Source: JALYGY01 sp963800975 (lineage in GTDB: Bacteria; Actinomycetota; Rubrobacteria; Rubrobacterales; Rubrobacteraceae). From it: 64,000 bases of DNA. Location of the stretch: positions 248,001 to 312,000 of the forward strand of contig CAWDDB010000005.1 in the NCBI GenBank assembly GCA_963800975.1, read 5' to 3'. This document shows positions 43,589 to 52,497 of this stretch, piece after piece (positions within the stretch are counted from its first letter, which is position 1; the number at the start of each line of letters is the position of its first letter). A program made the position numbers and the translations under genes. Below the pieces are notes generated by a model. The model ran no database searches. It saw only the letters and a list, made by a program, of their open reading frames with translations, and had not been told where the DNA came from.

Positions 43589-44829
43589 GCACCTCATCCG
43601 CTAACGGGGACGGGGCAAAGAAGGCCCTCATCATCGGTGGCGGCATCGCTGGCCCGGTGACCGCGATGGCCCTGCAGCGCGCCGGGATACACCCGGTCGT
43701 CTACGAGGCCTACCCCTCGGGCGCGGGCACCGTCGGCGCATTCCTGACCGTCGCTGTGAACGGCCTGGACGCTCTTGGCGCGCTCGACCTGCACGAGCCG
43801 GTGATGGCGGCGGGCTTCCCCACCAGGAGCATCGAGTTCTTGAGCGGCTCAGGCAAGCGCCTCGGCGAGCTCCCCATCGGCGGGACCCTGCCGGACGGAA
43901 CGGTCACGCACACCATAAAGCGCGCCGACCTGTACCGCGTGCTGCGCGACGAGGCGACCCGCCGTGGCATTCAGACGGAGCACGGCAAACGTCTCGTCGC
44001 CGCCGAGCCCACCCCGGACGGCGGCGTCGTCGCCAGGTTCGAGGACGGAACAGAGGCGAGGGGAGACCTGTTGATCGGGGCCGACGGGATACACTCGCGC
44101 ACCCGCCGCATCCTCGACCCGGCGGCTCCCAAGCCCCGGTATACGGGGTTGGGCAACATCGGCGGGTTCACCAGCGACGCCGCGGTCGACGCCGCGCCTG
44201 GTACGTACCAGATGGTCTTCGGCAAGCGGGCGTTCTTCGGCTACCTGGTCAGTCCATCCGGTGAGATCTGGTGGTTCGCCAACCCGCCCAGGGCCGACGA
44301 GCCCACCAGGGAGGAACTGGCGGCCACCACGACCGAGCAGTGGAAGCGGCACCTGGTCGAGCTGTTCTCCGGGGACCGCACCCCGGCCACTGAGATAGTC
44401 GACTCCACTACCGGAGAGCTGCCCGGTACCGGCCAGTACGACATGCGGTCGGTGCCGACCTGGCACAGGGGACCCATGATCATCATCGGAGACGCGGCCC
44501 ACGCTGCCGCTCCCTCGTCCGGACAGGGCGCCTCCATGGCAATCGAAGACGCCGTCGTACTCGCCAGATGCCTGCGCGACCTGCCGGACACCGGCCAGGC
44601 GTTCGCTGCCTACGAGCGGCTGCGGCGCGAGCGCGTGGAGCGCGTCGTCGCTCAAGGGGCGAAAACAAGCAACAACAAGGCCCCCGGACCCGTCGCGCGG
44701 GTGCTGCGCGACCTGATGCTGCCCATCATCCTCAAGCGAGTCGGCGGCAAAGGCGGCCCCGACGCGTGGGTGCACGACCACCACATCGACTGGGACGAGA
44801 GGGTCGAACTGGTGGACGCGGCAAGATGA
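43585..44829 (+). CDS. FAD-dependent monooxygenase (PHBH/UbiH-like group)
   Basis: Flavoprotein of 414 residues. FAD motif GGGIAGPVTAMALQRAGI at the N-terminus, the DG motif in GDLLIGADGIHSRTRRIL, and the C-terminal GDAAHAAAPSSGQGASMAIEDAVVLARCL identify a class A monooxygenase, which uses NADPH and oxygen to hydroxylate aromatic or polyketide-like substrates. The usual GG-N-terminal, DG and GD motifs are all present. GTG start at 43585 with GGAAGGAG upstream; it overlaps the SgcJ-like gene and, by ATGA, the F420 enzyme gene. The operon could modify or inactivate an aromatic antibiotic; this is inference. Confidence 0.9.
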   Translation: MSTSSANGDGAKKALIIGGGIAGPVTAMALQRAGIHPVVYEAYPSGAGTVGAFLTVAVNGLDALGALDLHEPVMAAGFPTRSIEFLSGSGKRLGELPIGGTLPDGTVTHTIKRADLYRVLRDEATRRGIQTEHGKRLVAAEPTPDGGVVARFEDGTEARGDLLIGADGIHSRTRRILDPAAPKPRYTGLGNIGGFTSDAAVDAAPGTYQMVFGKRAFFGYLVSPSGEIWWFANPPRADEPTREELAATTTEQWKRHLVELFSGDRTPATEIVDSTTGELPGTGQYDMRSVPTWHRGPMIIIGDAAHAAAPSSGQGASMAIEDAVVLARCLRDLPDTGQAFAAYERLRRERVERVVAQGAKTSNNKAPGPVARVLRDLMLPIILKRVGGKGGPDAWVHDHHIDWDERVELVDAAR

Positions 44830-45323
44830 CCGAGGTGCCAGGAGCCTCCGCGCCGCCCGGGTGGCTCAAGCCGGCGAACTGGGTGATCGTGGCGTTGCAG
44901 CGTCTCGGGCTGGTGATCGGGACCATGCGCCTGCTCTCCGTGCGGGGCAGAAAGAGCGGCAAGCTGCGCACCACCCCGGTCTCTCCGCTCGTGGTCGGCG
45001 GCCGGCGCCACATCGTCGGGTCTCAGGGCGCCGACTGGGTCGAGAACGCGAGAAAAGCGAGATGGGGCATCCTTGCCCAGGGTCGCAGGACGGAGAGGAT
45101 CGCCCTCGTCGAGCTACCATCCGAGGAGCGCGCTCCCGTCTTGCGCGCGTTCCCGCGCGAGGTGCCGCACGGCGTCCAGTTCTTCGTCCGGATGGGGATC
45201 GTAGAGTCTTCCGACCCGGAGGCGTTCGCGGCGGCCGCGGCGCGGCTAGCCGTGTTCCGGATCGAGGACCAGCACGGGGGCGCCTCGCAGCTTTCGCCTG
45301 TATCCGCCCCGCGATCTTCCTAG
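44826..45323 (+). CDS. Deazaflavin (F420)-dependent nitroreductase-family protein (Ddn-like)
   Basis: Small split-barrel protein of 165 residues. The F420-binding pattern is RLLSVRGRKSGKLRTTPVSPLVVGGRRHIVGSQGADWVENARK, diagnostic of the DUF385/Ddn group, which uses F420H2 to reduce quinones, nitro compounds or antibiotics. N-terminal WVIVALQRLGLVIGT is hydrophobic and might touch the membrane. It overlaps the FAD monooxygenase by ATGA, so the oxidative and reductive flavin/deazaflavin enzymes are made together. Substrate unknown. Confidence 0.9.
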   Translation: MTEVPGASAPPGWLKPANWVIVALQRLGLVIGTMRLLSVRGRKSGKLRTTPVSPLVVGGRRHIVGSQGADWVENARKARWGILAQGRRTERIALVELPSEERAPVLRAFPREVPHGVQFFVRMGIVESSDPEAFAAAAARLAVFRIEDQHGGASQLSPVSAPRSS

Positions 45324-45452
45324 GACGCCCTCCGGCGTCTCCGTCGAACAGGACGAGACGATTTCGTCCCAACTGCGTATGGTTCTGTGAACACCCGCGA
45401 ACGAAGTGGACGAATTGAGTAACCACAGAGCACACCATCTGCGGCGCGCGAC

Positions 45453-46142
45453 ATGCTGATCAGGGTCATCGCGGCGCTGGGCGTGGCGGTGTGGTGCGTC
45501 TTTATCTTGCTCGTGTCGGTCGCGTTGGTTATAGATAGAGGGCTGGCGGACGTGGGCATCGTGTGGGTTGCCGTTTTCGGGATCGGGGTCGTGGCCCCCG
45601 TGCTCTTGATGCGCCAGATCAACCGCGCCATAGCAACGCACGAAGAGTCTCGCCGCACCATGCCAGGAGCGGGGGATAAGGAGAAAGAGCTACTGCTCGC
45701 CCTGGAGGAGCGGGGAGAGCTCACCCCCGCCACGGCCGCCATGCGGACGTCGCTGACGATCGACGAGGCGTCGAAGCTGCTGGACAGGCTGGCGTCCCGC
45801 GGCCACCTGCGGGTTCTCGACCGTGAAGATGCCGTGGCATACGCCCTTCCAGAGAAGGGGCGGAGACGCTCCCTCGAAGCACCGGCCTATGGTCTCGCTG
45901 CTGGCGAGCTGCCCGCTTCGACGCCGGAGGAGACGCCCGAGCCGCTGGTCGAGCCCCTGACCGAGCGAGAGCTCGAGGTTCTCACCCTCCTCGCCTCGGG
46001 CCGGCCGAACAAGGAGGTCGCGAGGGACCTCTTCGTCAGCGTGGGGACCGTCAAAACCCACACCAACAACATCTACCGCAAGCTGGGGGTGCGCAACCGC
46101 GCCGAGGCCCTGGCCAGGGCCCGGAGCTTGAAGATCGTGTAG
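45453..46142 (+). CDS. Membrane-anchored LuxR-family regulator with extra winged-helix domain
   Basis: Protein of 229 residues with an unusual layout: two N-terminal membrane helices (about 3-27 and 36-55), a middle winged-helix-like domain (KELLLALEERGELTPATAAMRTSLTIDEASKLLDRLASRGHLRV, residues about 75-120) and a C-terminal LuxR helix-turn-helix (LTERELEVLTLLASGRPNKEVARDLFVSVGTVKTHTNNIYRKLGV). There is no receiver domain. It may sense a membrane or envelope signal and act on DNA from the membrane or after release. ATG at 45453; no strong ribosome site. It stands alone. Confidence 0.85.
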   Translation: MLIRVIAALGVAVWCVFILLVSVALVIDRGLADVGIVWVAVFGIGVVAPVLLMRQINRAIATHEESRRTMPGAGDKEKELLLALEERGELTPATAAMRTSLTIDEASKLLDRLASRGHLRVLDREDAVAYALPEKGRRRSLEAPAYGLAAGELPASTPEETPEPLVEPLTERELEVLTLLASGRPNKEVARDLFVSVGTVKTHTNNIYRKLGVRNRAEALARARSLKIV

Positions 46143-46343
46143 AGAGGCTTCAGGGGTTTAGTCTGAAGACATACCCCGGCACCAGAAGGGTCCTTCGACT
46201 CATGAAGGGCATAACGTCCAGCCAGGCCGCCCAAGAGAGTTTCTCAAGCTCGATATACGTGCCGTGCGAAGATGCGCCGGCCCCTCCTTTCGGGGTATGC
46301 TGTATATGTAGCAAACCGAGCGGATGCGACGGAGGCAAAGGAA

Positions 46344-47909
46344 TTGCGCCTACACGATTTCCTCGACCGCTGGGCCGACGCGTGGCCCGGGACGCAGTTC
46401 GCGGCGCAGGGCGAGCGTCGCCCGACGTACCGCGAAGCGCAGGCCGCGGTGAACCGACTGGCCAATGCATTTATCTCCGCCGGCCTGCGGGTAGGCGATC
46501 GAGTCGCGGTCCTCTCCAAGAACAGCATCGAGTACGTTCTGATCTACTTCGCCGCTTCAAAGGCGGGTGTCGCCGTGGTACCCCTCAACTACCGGTTGGC
46601 GGTGCCGGAGTGGACTTACATCCTCGACGACGTCCAACCAAGGATGCTCATCGCCGACGGGCAGTATCTCGCCACCATAGACGGCTTCCGAAGCAAGCTA
46701 GTAACCGTCGAGCACTTCGTCGCCCTAGGTGCGGCAGGTCTCGTGGGCTGGGAAAGCTTTCATGACTGGGTGACCGACGAGCCAAGCACACCGCCCGATT
46801 GCCTAGTCACCGAGGAGAGCGACGCCTACCAGATGTACACGAGCGGGACCACCGGGCATCCTAAAGGGGCGGTCCTCACCCACCGCGCCGTGACGGCAAA
46901 CGTCCGTCAGATCGGGCACGTGCTCCAGCTCGAGCCCGGCGAGCGCAGCCTGGTCGTGGCGCCTCTGTTCCACGCGGCTGCCGTTCCCAGCACCTTTACT
47001 TGTGTCTCTCGGGGCGGCTGCCTGTACATCCAGGAGGACTTTGATCCTTCGGAGGTCATCCGAGCCTTGAGCGAAGAGCGAATCTGCTACGCCGTGCTCG
47101 TGCCGGCGATGATCCAGGCGTGTCTCGTCGGGGTGCCGGATGCTGCCAAGCGATCCTACGATTCCCTGCGGTTGGTCTACTACGGCGCATCGCCCATCGC
47201 CGAACAGACACTGCGATGGGCGATGGACGCGTTCCAGTGTGGCTTTGTCCAGTCGTATGGGATGACCGAGGCGACCCAAGCCCTGACCTTCCTATCCCCG
47301 GCTGATCACCGGCGCGGGTTGGACGAGCAGCCCGAGCTGCTGCTCTCTTCCGGAAGCCCGGCAACGGAGACGGAGATCCGAATCGTGGCCGATAACGATA
47401 CCCCCCTGCCCAATGGGACTCCCGGTGAGATCGTTGCCCGTGGTCCACAGCTGATGCGGGGCTACTGGGATCGGCCGGATGAGTCGGCGGAGGTACTCCG
47501 TGGCGGCTGGCTGCACACGGGCGATGTCGGTTCCGTAGACGACGAAGGCTACCTCTACGTCCAGGATCGGCTGAAGGACATGATCGTTTCGGGCGGGGAA
47601 AACGTCTACCCACGGGTCGTCGAAGACGCCCTGTTCGGACACCCGGACATCGCCGATGCTGCCGTCATCGGGGTGCCGGATGAGCGGTGGGGCGAGACGG
47701 TGAAAGCCGTCGTCGTGCTACGCACGGGAACGACGACCACCGAGGAGGAGATCATCGGTTTCTGCCGCGGGAAGTTGGGTAGCTTCGAATTGCCTCGCAC
47801 GGTGGATTTCGTCGACGCGCTGCCGCGTAACCCGAGCGGGAAAGTGCTCAAGCGCGTTGTGCGTGAGCGGTACTGGGCCGGCCAGAACCGGCGCGTCGCC
47901 GGAGCATAG
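46344..47909 (+). CDS. AMP-forming acyl-CoA synthetase
   Basis: Adenylate-forming enzyme of 521 residues that activates a fatty or aromatic acid as its CoA thioester. Core motifs: P-loop YTSGTTGHPKGAVLTHRA, YYGASPIAEQTL, QSYGMTEATQA, GWLHTGDVGSVDDEGYLYVQDRLKDMIVSGGENVYP and the catalytic Lys in NPSGKVLKRVVR. TTG start at 46344 with GGAGGCAAAGGA upstream; the frame opens earlier but homology begins at RLHDFLDRWADAW. It converges with an enoyl-CoA hydratase gene, so both may serve one acid-degradation pathway. Codon use seems less GC-biased than in neighbours, which might mean later acquisition. Confidence 0.93.
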   Translation: MRLHDFLDRWADAWPGTQFAAQGERRPTYREAQAAVNRLANAFISAGLRVGDRVAVLSKNSIEYVLIYFAASKAGVAVVPLNYRLAVPEWTYILDDVQPRMLIADGQYLATIDGFRSKLVTVEHFVALGAAGLVGWESFHDWVTDEPSTPPDCLVTEESDAYQMYTSGTTGHPKGAVLTHRAVTANVRQIGHVLQLEPGERSLVVAPLFHAAAVPSTFTCVSRGGCLYIQEDFDPSEVIRALSEERICYAVLVPAMIQACLVGVPDAAKRSYDSLRLVYYGASPIAEQTLRWAMDAFQCGFVQSYGMTEATQALTFLSPADHRRGLDEQPELLLSSGSPATETEIRIVADNDTPLPNGTPGEIVARGPQLMRGYWDRPDESAEVLRGGWLHTGDVGSVDDEGYLYVQDRLKDMIVSGGENVYPRVVEDALFGHPDIADAAVIGVPDERWGETVKAVVVLRTGTTTTEEEIIGFCRGKLGSFELPRTVDFVDALPRNPSGKVLKRVVRERYWAGQNRRVAGA

Positions 47910-47931
47910 CTAAGTGTGATGACGAAGGGCG

Positions 47932-48693
47932 CTAGCCGCGACGCCCGGCGCGGCGGCGCCATGCTTCCCTGGCCGATTCTACATCGGGTGAGGCCAGGCA
48001 CTCGGCCAGCAGCGGCAGGGACTCCCGATAGACCGTCTCGAAAGGCGCATCGAGGGCCCGCTCTATCAGGTGTTTCGAAGCCGTGCTCGCGGTGCGTGGC
48101 GCATCGAGATAGGTCGTGAGCACCTCGGCAACGCCCGCTTCGAAGTTTTCGGCGGGCACGAGATGGTCGATCAGACCCAGGCGCAGCGCTTCCTTCGGTC
48201 CGATGATCTCGCCCGAGAGGATCAAGCGTCGGGCCGGTCCAAGCCCGATCAAGCGCGGGAGTCGGAAGACTGCCATGCCCGGGAATATTCCCTCCTGGAC
48301 GGCCGGCAAGCCGAGACGACAATCCGTGCTACAGACGCGGATGTCGCAGGAGATGGCGAGTTGCACTCCGCCCCCAAGACAGTAGCCGTGTAGGGTCGCT
48401 ATGGTGATCTTGTCCATCAGCTCTAATTCGCGAAAGGCTCGCTCCTGGCCTTCGTAGAAGCCGTCCGGGATCCCCTCCCGACTCAACATCTCCAGATCCA
48501 TCCCCGCGCAGAACGCCCGACCGGCACCGCGCACGAGAACTACCCGCACGCCGGACTCGGTTGCCACCGTGCGCACCGCTGCTTCGAGTGCCTGGACCCA
48601 GGCCAGGTTCTCGGCGTTCAGAACATCGGGCCGATTGAGCGTGATTCTCGCCAACGGCCCATCGATCTCCAGTACGACGGTGCTCTGATCCAT
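47932..48693 (-). CDS. Enoyl-CoA hydratase/isomerase-family protein
   Basis: Crotonase-fold protein of 253 residues. The oxyanion-hole segments GRAFCAGMDLEML and HGYCLGGGVQLAISCDIRV are clear. The first catalytic Glu position is occupied by Q in GGVQLA (a Glu is common there), while VQEGIFPG keeps the second Glu, so it may be an isomerase or another crotonase rather than a hydratase. ATG at 48693 with GAGGGGTGAAC upstream. Convergent with the acyl-CoA synthetase, 22 bases apart. Confidence 0.88.
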   Translation of the reverse strand: MDQSTVVLEIDGPLARITLNRPDVLNAENLAWVQALEAAVRTVATESGVRVVLVRGAGRAFCAGMDLEMLSREGIPDGFYEGQERAFRELELMDKITIATLHGYCLGGGVQLAISCDIRVCSTDCRLGLPAVQEGIFPGMAVFRLPRLIGLGPARRLILSGEIIGPKEALRLGLIDHLVPAENFEAGVAEVLTTYLDAPRTASTASKHLIERALDAPFETVYRESLPLLAECLASPDVESAREAWRRRAGRRG

Positions 48694-49029
48694 GTTCACC
48701 CCTCGGACTAATTCTCCTACCAGGGTATCGCATCCGGGCTCCGGGTTGCCTTCATTTACCCAACGTCGTGGAGGACCGAAAACGCACGCCATCCGCGTGA
48801 TCCTGGACGCCGTCCTCTACGTCTCGAAGAGCGGCCGTCCGTGCCTGCTACTTTCCCGAGGCTTCCCGCCCTGGGAGACCATCTAGGAAGATTTCAGGTG
48901 TTATGCATCGGATTGGCGCCGAATGCTCGCGAATCAACCCCGAACACAACTTTCGGTAGAGGTCTCTCTACCCGGTTTAGGGCTACCTTCGGCTCGTACG
49001 ACGCAAGCGAGTAGAGAGCAGGTTGCCCC

Positions 49030-51189
49030 ATGTTCGAAGCGATTCTCGGCGCCGGCGCGATGGTTGCGCCGGTCCTCCTTGCCACGTGGTTGCTCGCGGG
49101 TTACCTGGCCGGCCGGCTCGCTTTCCGCCGGGATGGCGGCCGGTTGCGGCTCGGGGCGTGGGCGTTGCTCGCGGTCCTGGCGACCGCGGGTCTGCTGACG
49201 GCGGCGGAGCTGTTCGTCGTGGGGCAGCTATGGTCGTACGGCTGGCTGTTCGTGAAAGACAGGGTCGTTCTGGTCCTGCCGCCGCTCCTTCTGCCGGCGT
49301 TGGCGGTGATCGTGCTCTCCGTTCCGAGGTTGTGGACGCTGGCGCGCGGTACCGGTGTTGAGTCGAAGGCTCCGTTGGAGGCCGATGGGAGATCCGGGGC
49401 CTCGGATCCCTTTCTCGTGGTCCCGGTCCAAGCGACGGTGGTCGGCGCGGCCCTCTTCGCTTACGTCGTCTGGTTTCCTCCGGGTCTCCCGTCTGCGGGT
49501 GCTGCCCTCACCCTCTGGGGGCTGTTCGCCGCGTCCGTCGCAGCGTTGTGGTTCAGGCAGCGCCGACGCCACCTGAAGGTCCGGTCCGTTGGCTTCGCCG
49601 CGCCCGGGTTCGGTCTCCGTCTTGTGCGGGCGGGCGTCCTGGGGCTGGTGATCTTCGCCGGCCTCGTGGCCTGGTTCTCCTACTCGGTGCAGTCGAGCAC
49701 GCTTCCCGGCAGGTTCAGCATGATGGCCCACGAGAACGTGGACTACGGCGGCGGACCGGAGGTCGGACACGGTGCGGGAAACTCGCACGGCGCGATGCGG
49801 GCCGCGCACGCCCACGAAGGGGGACACGGGGACCACGCCGGTCACGGCTCGTCCGGAAGCCTGACCGAGCTTGCCGGTCCGGAGGACGAGAGGCCCGACC
49901 GGCGGTTCACCCTTGACGCGCGCAAGAGCACCGTGCGGCTTGGCTCGGGCACGACGGTCGAGGCATGGACGTTCGACGGCAAGGCCCCCGGTCCGGAGTT
50001 GCGAGCTCGGCAGGGGGAGCTCGTCGAGGTCTTTCTCGAGAACGAGGATATTGAGGACGGTGTGACCCTGCATTGGCACGGCGTGGATGTCCCCAACGCC
50101 GAGGATGGCGTCGCGGGGCTCACCCAGGACGCGGTGCGGCCGGGCGGGCGTCACGTCTATCGGTTCAGGGCGGATCAGGCGGGCACGTACTGGTACCACT
50201 CCCACCAGGTCTCCTCGGAGCAGGTCGAGAAGGGACTCTTTGGTTCTCTGATCGTAGAGCCGCGCGAACGGGAGCCGATCGAACAAGAACGGGAGATCAC
50301 GCTTCTGGCCCACTCCTGGGAGGGGGAGGGAGACGACATACCGACGCTGGTGGGCTCCTCAGACACGCTCGAACGTCGCGCCGTCGCCCCGGGGACGCCG
50401 GTAAGGCTGCGGCTGATCAACACCGACAGCTACCCCGTGACCTTCTCCCTCGCGGGTACCCGTTATGAAGTCGCCGCGATCGACGGCACCGACTCGAACG
50501 CCCCGGCGGCCCTGACCAACACCAGACTCAAGCTGGCGGCCGGCGGACGCTACGACGTGACGTTCGATATGCCAGACAGGCCGGTCTGGGTCGGCACGCC
50601 TCGGGACGAAGGCTTCGCGGGCGGGGATCGGAGGCTGGGCCTCCTTCTGAGCAAGGACGGCGCGGGCCGCGTGCCCGCCGTCAAGGACGGTCCGGAGTTC
50701 GACCCCGCGAGCTACGGCAAACCGGAGCCGACGCCCTTCGGCTTGGGGAGCGACTTCGACCGGGAGTTCGAGGTGGTGATGGACAACCGCATGGGTTTCT
50801 ACGACGGGACCTTTAACGGGCTGTGGACGATCAACGGCGAGGTGTTCCCAGACACGCCCATGCAGATGGTCAGCGAAGGAGACCTCGTGAAGACGACCTT
50901 CGTCAACCGCAGCTTCATGGACCATCCCATGCACCTGCACGGCCACCACGTACTCGTCTTGAGCCGCAACGGCGAGCCGGTCAGCGGCAGCCCGTGGTGG
51001 GCCGACACCCTCAACGTCGCACCCGGCGAGTCCTACGAGATCGCTTTCCGCGCGGACAACCCTGGCATCTGGATGGACCACTGCCACAACCTCGACCATG
51101 CCGCCGTGGGCATGACGATGCACCTCGGCTACGAAGGCGTGACCACGCCCTACGAAGCGGGCAAGGCTACCGGCAATACTCCGGAGTAG
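49030..51189 (+). CDS. Membrane-anchored multicopper oxidase with His-rich linker
   Basis: Protein of 719 residues. About six membrane helices make up the first 220 residues; a His-rich linker follows (EVGHGAGNSHGAMRAAHAH, then EGGHGDHAGHG, about 243-277). The rest is a multicopper oxidase: HWHGVDVP and WYHSHQ in the first cupredoxin domain, HPMHLHGHH at 632 and HCHNLDHAAVGM at 684, so all type 1, 2 and 3 copper ligands are present; the last motif has Met as axial ligand. It likely oxidises copper(I), another metal or phenols outside the membrane. ATG at 49030; ribosome site weak. The fusion of many helices to the oxidase is uncommon. Confidence 0.9.
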   Translation: MFEAILGAGAMVAPVLLATWLLAGYLAGRLAFRRDGGRLRLGAWALLAVLATAGLLTAAELFVVGQLWSYGWLFVKDRVVLVLPPLLLPALAVIVLSVPRLWTLARGTGVESKAPLEADGRSGASDPFLVVPVQATVVGAALFAYVVWFPPGLPSAGAALTLWGLFAASVAALWFRQRRRHLKVRSVGFAAPGFGLRLVRAGVLGLVIFAGLVAWFSYSVQSSTLPGRFSMMAHENVDYGGGPEVGHGAGNSHGAMRAAHAHEGGHGDHAGHGSSGSLTELAGPEDERPDRRFTLDARKSTVRLGSGTTVEAWTFDGKAPGPELRARQGELVEVFLENEDIEDGVTLHWHGVDVPNAEDGVAGLTQDAVRPGGRHVYRFRADQAGTYWYHSHQVSSEQVEKGLFGSLIVEPREREPIEQEREITLLAHSWEGEGDDIPTLVGSSDTLERRAVAPGTPVRLRLINTDSYPVTFSLAGTRYEVAAIDGTDSNAPAALTNTRLKLAAGGRYDVTFDMPDRPVWVGTPRDEGFAGGDRRLGLLLSKDGAGRVPAVKDGPEFDPASYGKPEPTPFGLGSDFDREFEVVMDNRMGFYDGTFNGLWTINGEVFPDTPMQMVSEGDLVKTTFVNRSFMDHPMHLHGHHVLVLSRNGEPVSGSPWWADTLNVAPGESYEIAFRADNPGIWMDHCHNLDHAAVGMTMHLGYEGVTTPYEAGKATGNTPE

Positions 51190-51329
51190 TCATCGGCGGG
51201 GGAGCGGGTAGCGCAGATCCGGGGTGTTCCGGACGCTCGCCCTCCAGTACCCTCGGATCGCAAGTCGAGGCGGAGAGGATCCAGAACGGAGCAGTGTACA
51301 GGGTTGGTCAGGCTTCAGGGAGGCTCGTC

Positions 51330-51686
51330 GTGGAGAGAGTGGTAGGGATAGGCGGGGTGTTCTTCCGTGCAGATAGCCCCGAGGAGCTAAGGGCATGGTA
51401 CGCGGAGAACCTAGGCGTCGTAGATCCGCCAGGCAGCGTCTGGTCCCAAGAAGCGGGGCCGACGGTCTTTGCGACGTTCCCGCGAGACACCGAGTACTTT
51501 GGCAGCAGAGAGAAGGCATTCATGCTGAACTTCCGCGTCGCGGATCTGGACTCCTTGCTTGCCCAGCTCCGCGCGGCCGGGATCGAGTCAGTGGGGGAGG
51601 AGGACCAGGAGGGGATCGGGCGGTTCGCCTGGATCGTGGACCCAGAGGGCAATCGTATCGAGTTGTGGGAGCCTTCGTTCCCGTGA
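51330..51686 (+). CDS. VOC-superfamily (glyoxalase-like) protein
   Basis: Single VOC module pair of 118 residues: GIGGVFFRADSPEELRAWYAENLGV at the start and DLDSLLAQLRAAGIESVGEEDQEGIGRFAWIVDPEGNRIELWEP at the end. The C-terminal Glu in RIELWEP is the usual metal ligand; the N-terminal His is replaced by G (GIGG), so metal binding is uncertain. It could be a resistance or isomerase-type protein. GTG at 51330 with GGGAGG 6 bases upstream. Convergent with the IclR gene. Confidence 0.85.
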   Translation: MERVVGIGGVFFRADSPEELRAWYAENLGVVDPPGSVWSQEAGPTVFATFPRDTEYFGSREKAFMLNFRVADLDSLLAQLRAAGIESVGEEDQEGIGRFAWIVDPEGNRIELWEPSFP

Positions 51687-51718
51687 GCCAGGACGGCTTC
51701 GCCGGGCCGACCGGTGGA

Positions 51719-52444
51719 TCACGCGCCGACCGCGCCCTCGATCTCGTGCGCGGCCGCGACTACGGGCTCGGCCAGGCGCTCGCCGGGATGCTCACCGAGG
51801 CGGGAGACCGGGCCGCTCGCGCATACCGCCGCCCGCAACTCCCCGTTCGCGCCGAACACCGGCGCGCTCACGCTCGCGACCCCCGCTTCGCGCTCGGCCA
51901 CGCTCTCGGCCCATCCCCGCTCGCGGACCTCCCCTAGCTCAACCGACAAAGACGAAGGCTCCCCGTTCTCCGCCCACGCGAGGAGCACCTTGCCGCCCGA
52001 GCCGCGGTCGAGCGGCAGCACGGCGCCGACCGGCACCGTGTCCCTCAGACCCCCGCCCGTCCGCTCGACGGAGGCGACGCACACCCGCCGATCCCCCTCC
52101 CTCACGTATAGCTGCGTGCTCTCCCCGGTCTCGTCCCTGAGAGACACCAGCGAGTCCCGCGCCGCCTCCGTGAGATCCAGCCCCACCGCCCTGCTCCCCC
52201 ACAACGAGAGCCGCAGGCCGAGCGAGTAACGTCCCCCATCGCGCCCAACCAGCCGGTGCGCCTCCAGCGCGGCCAGCAGCCGGTGCGCAGTCGGCCGCGG
52301 TAAGCCCGTCGCGCCTACCACCTCGGCCAGCGTCGCGGGCCCCCCCTCGGCCAGGAAGGAGAGGATAACCACAGCCTTGTCCAATACCCCGACCCCGCTC
52401 GCTACTACCTTGCCTTCGGCCACGCGTCCCTCTATACTGTCCAT
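51719..52444 (-). CDS. IclR-family regulator, NdgR/LtbR-like
   Basis: Protein of 241 residues: N-terminal winged helix (SGVGVLDKAVVILSFLAEGGPATLAEVVGATGLPRPTAHRLLAALEAHRLV) and a C-terminal effector domain (LRDETGESTQLYVREGDRRVCVASVERTGGLRDTVPVG and REAGVASVSAPVFG). The GVGVLDKA start, ATGLPRPTAHRL and GLRDTVPVG are those I know from NdgR of Streptomyces and LtbR of corynebacteria, which control leuCD and amino-acid genes. leuC and leuD are indeed in the divergent operon here, after three other genes. ATG at 52444; a double palindrome lies directly upstream. Confidence 0.92.
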   Translation of the reverse strand: MDSIEGRVAEGKVVASGVGVLDKAVVILSFLAEGGPATLAEVVGATGLPRPTAHRLLAALEAHRLVGRDGGRYSLGLRLSLWGSRAVGLDLTEAARDSLVSLRDETGESTQLYVREGDRRVCVASVERTGGGLRDTVPVGAVLPLDRGSGGKVLLAWAENGEPSSLSVELGEVRERGWAESVAEREAGVASVSAPVFGANGELRAAVCASGPVSRLGEHPGERLAEPVVAAAHEIEGAVGA

Positions 52445-52449
52445 ATGTT

Positions 52450-52475
52450 AGACATTATGTCTCATTATATGAGAC
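52450..52475. promoter_or_regulatory. Overlapping palindromes, probable IclR operator
   Basis: AGACAT-T-ATGTCT (52450-52462) overlaps GTCTCAT-TAT-ATGAGAC (52459-52475); both are perfect. They fill most of the 53 bases between the divergent regulator and methyltransferase genes. On the minus strand the second palindrome contains TATAAT, a likely -10 box for the regulator. Control of both directions by the IclR protein is inferred. Confidence 0.75.
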
Positions 52476-52497
52476 AAAACAACAAGGACCGTTAGCT

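Noticed and set aside
46344..48693. Genomic island carrying the acyl-CoA ligase and enoyl-CoA hydratase
   Set aside because: Codon use looks slightly less GC-rich than in neighbours, but there is no integrase, tRNA or flanking repeat, and the difference was only judged by eye.
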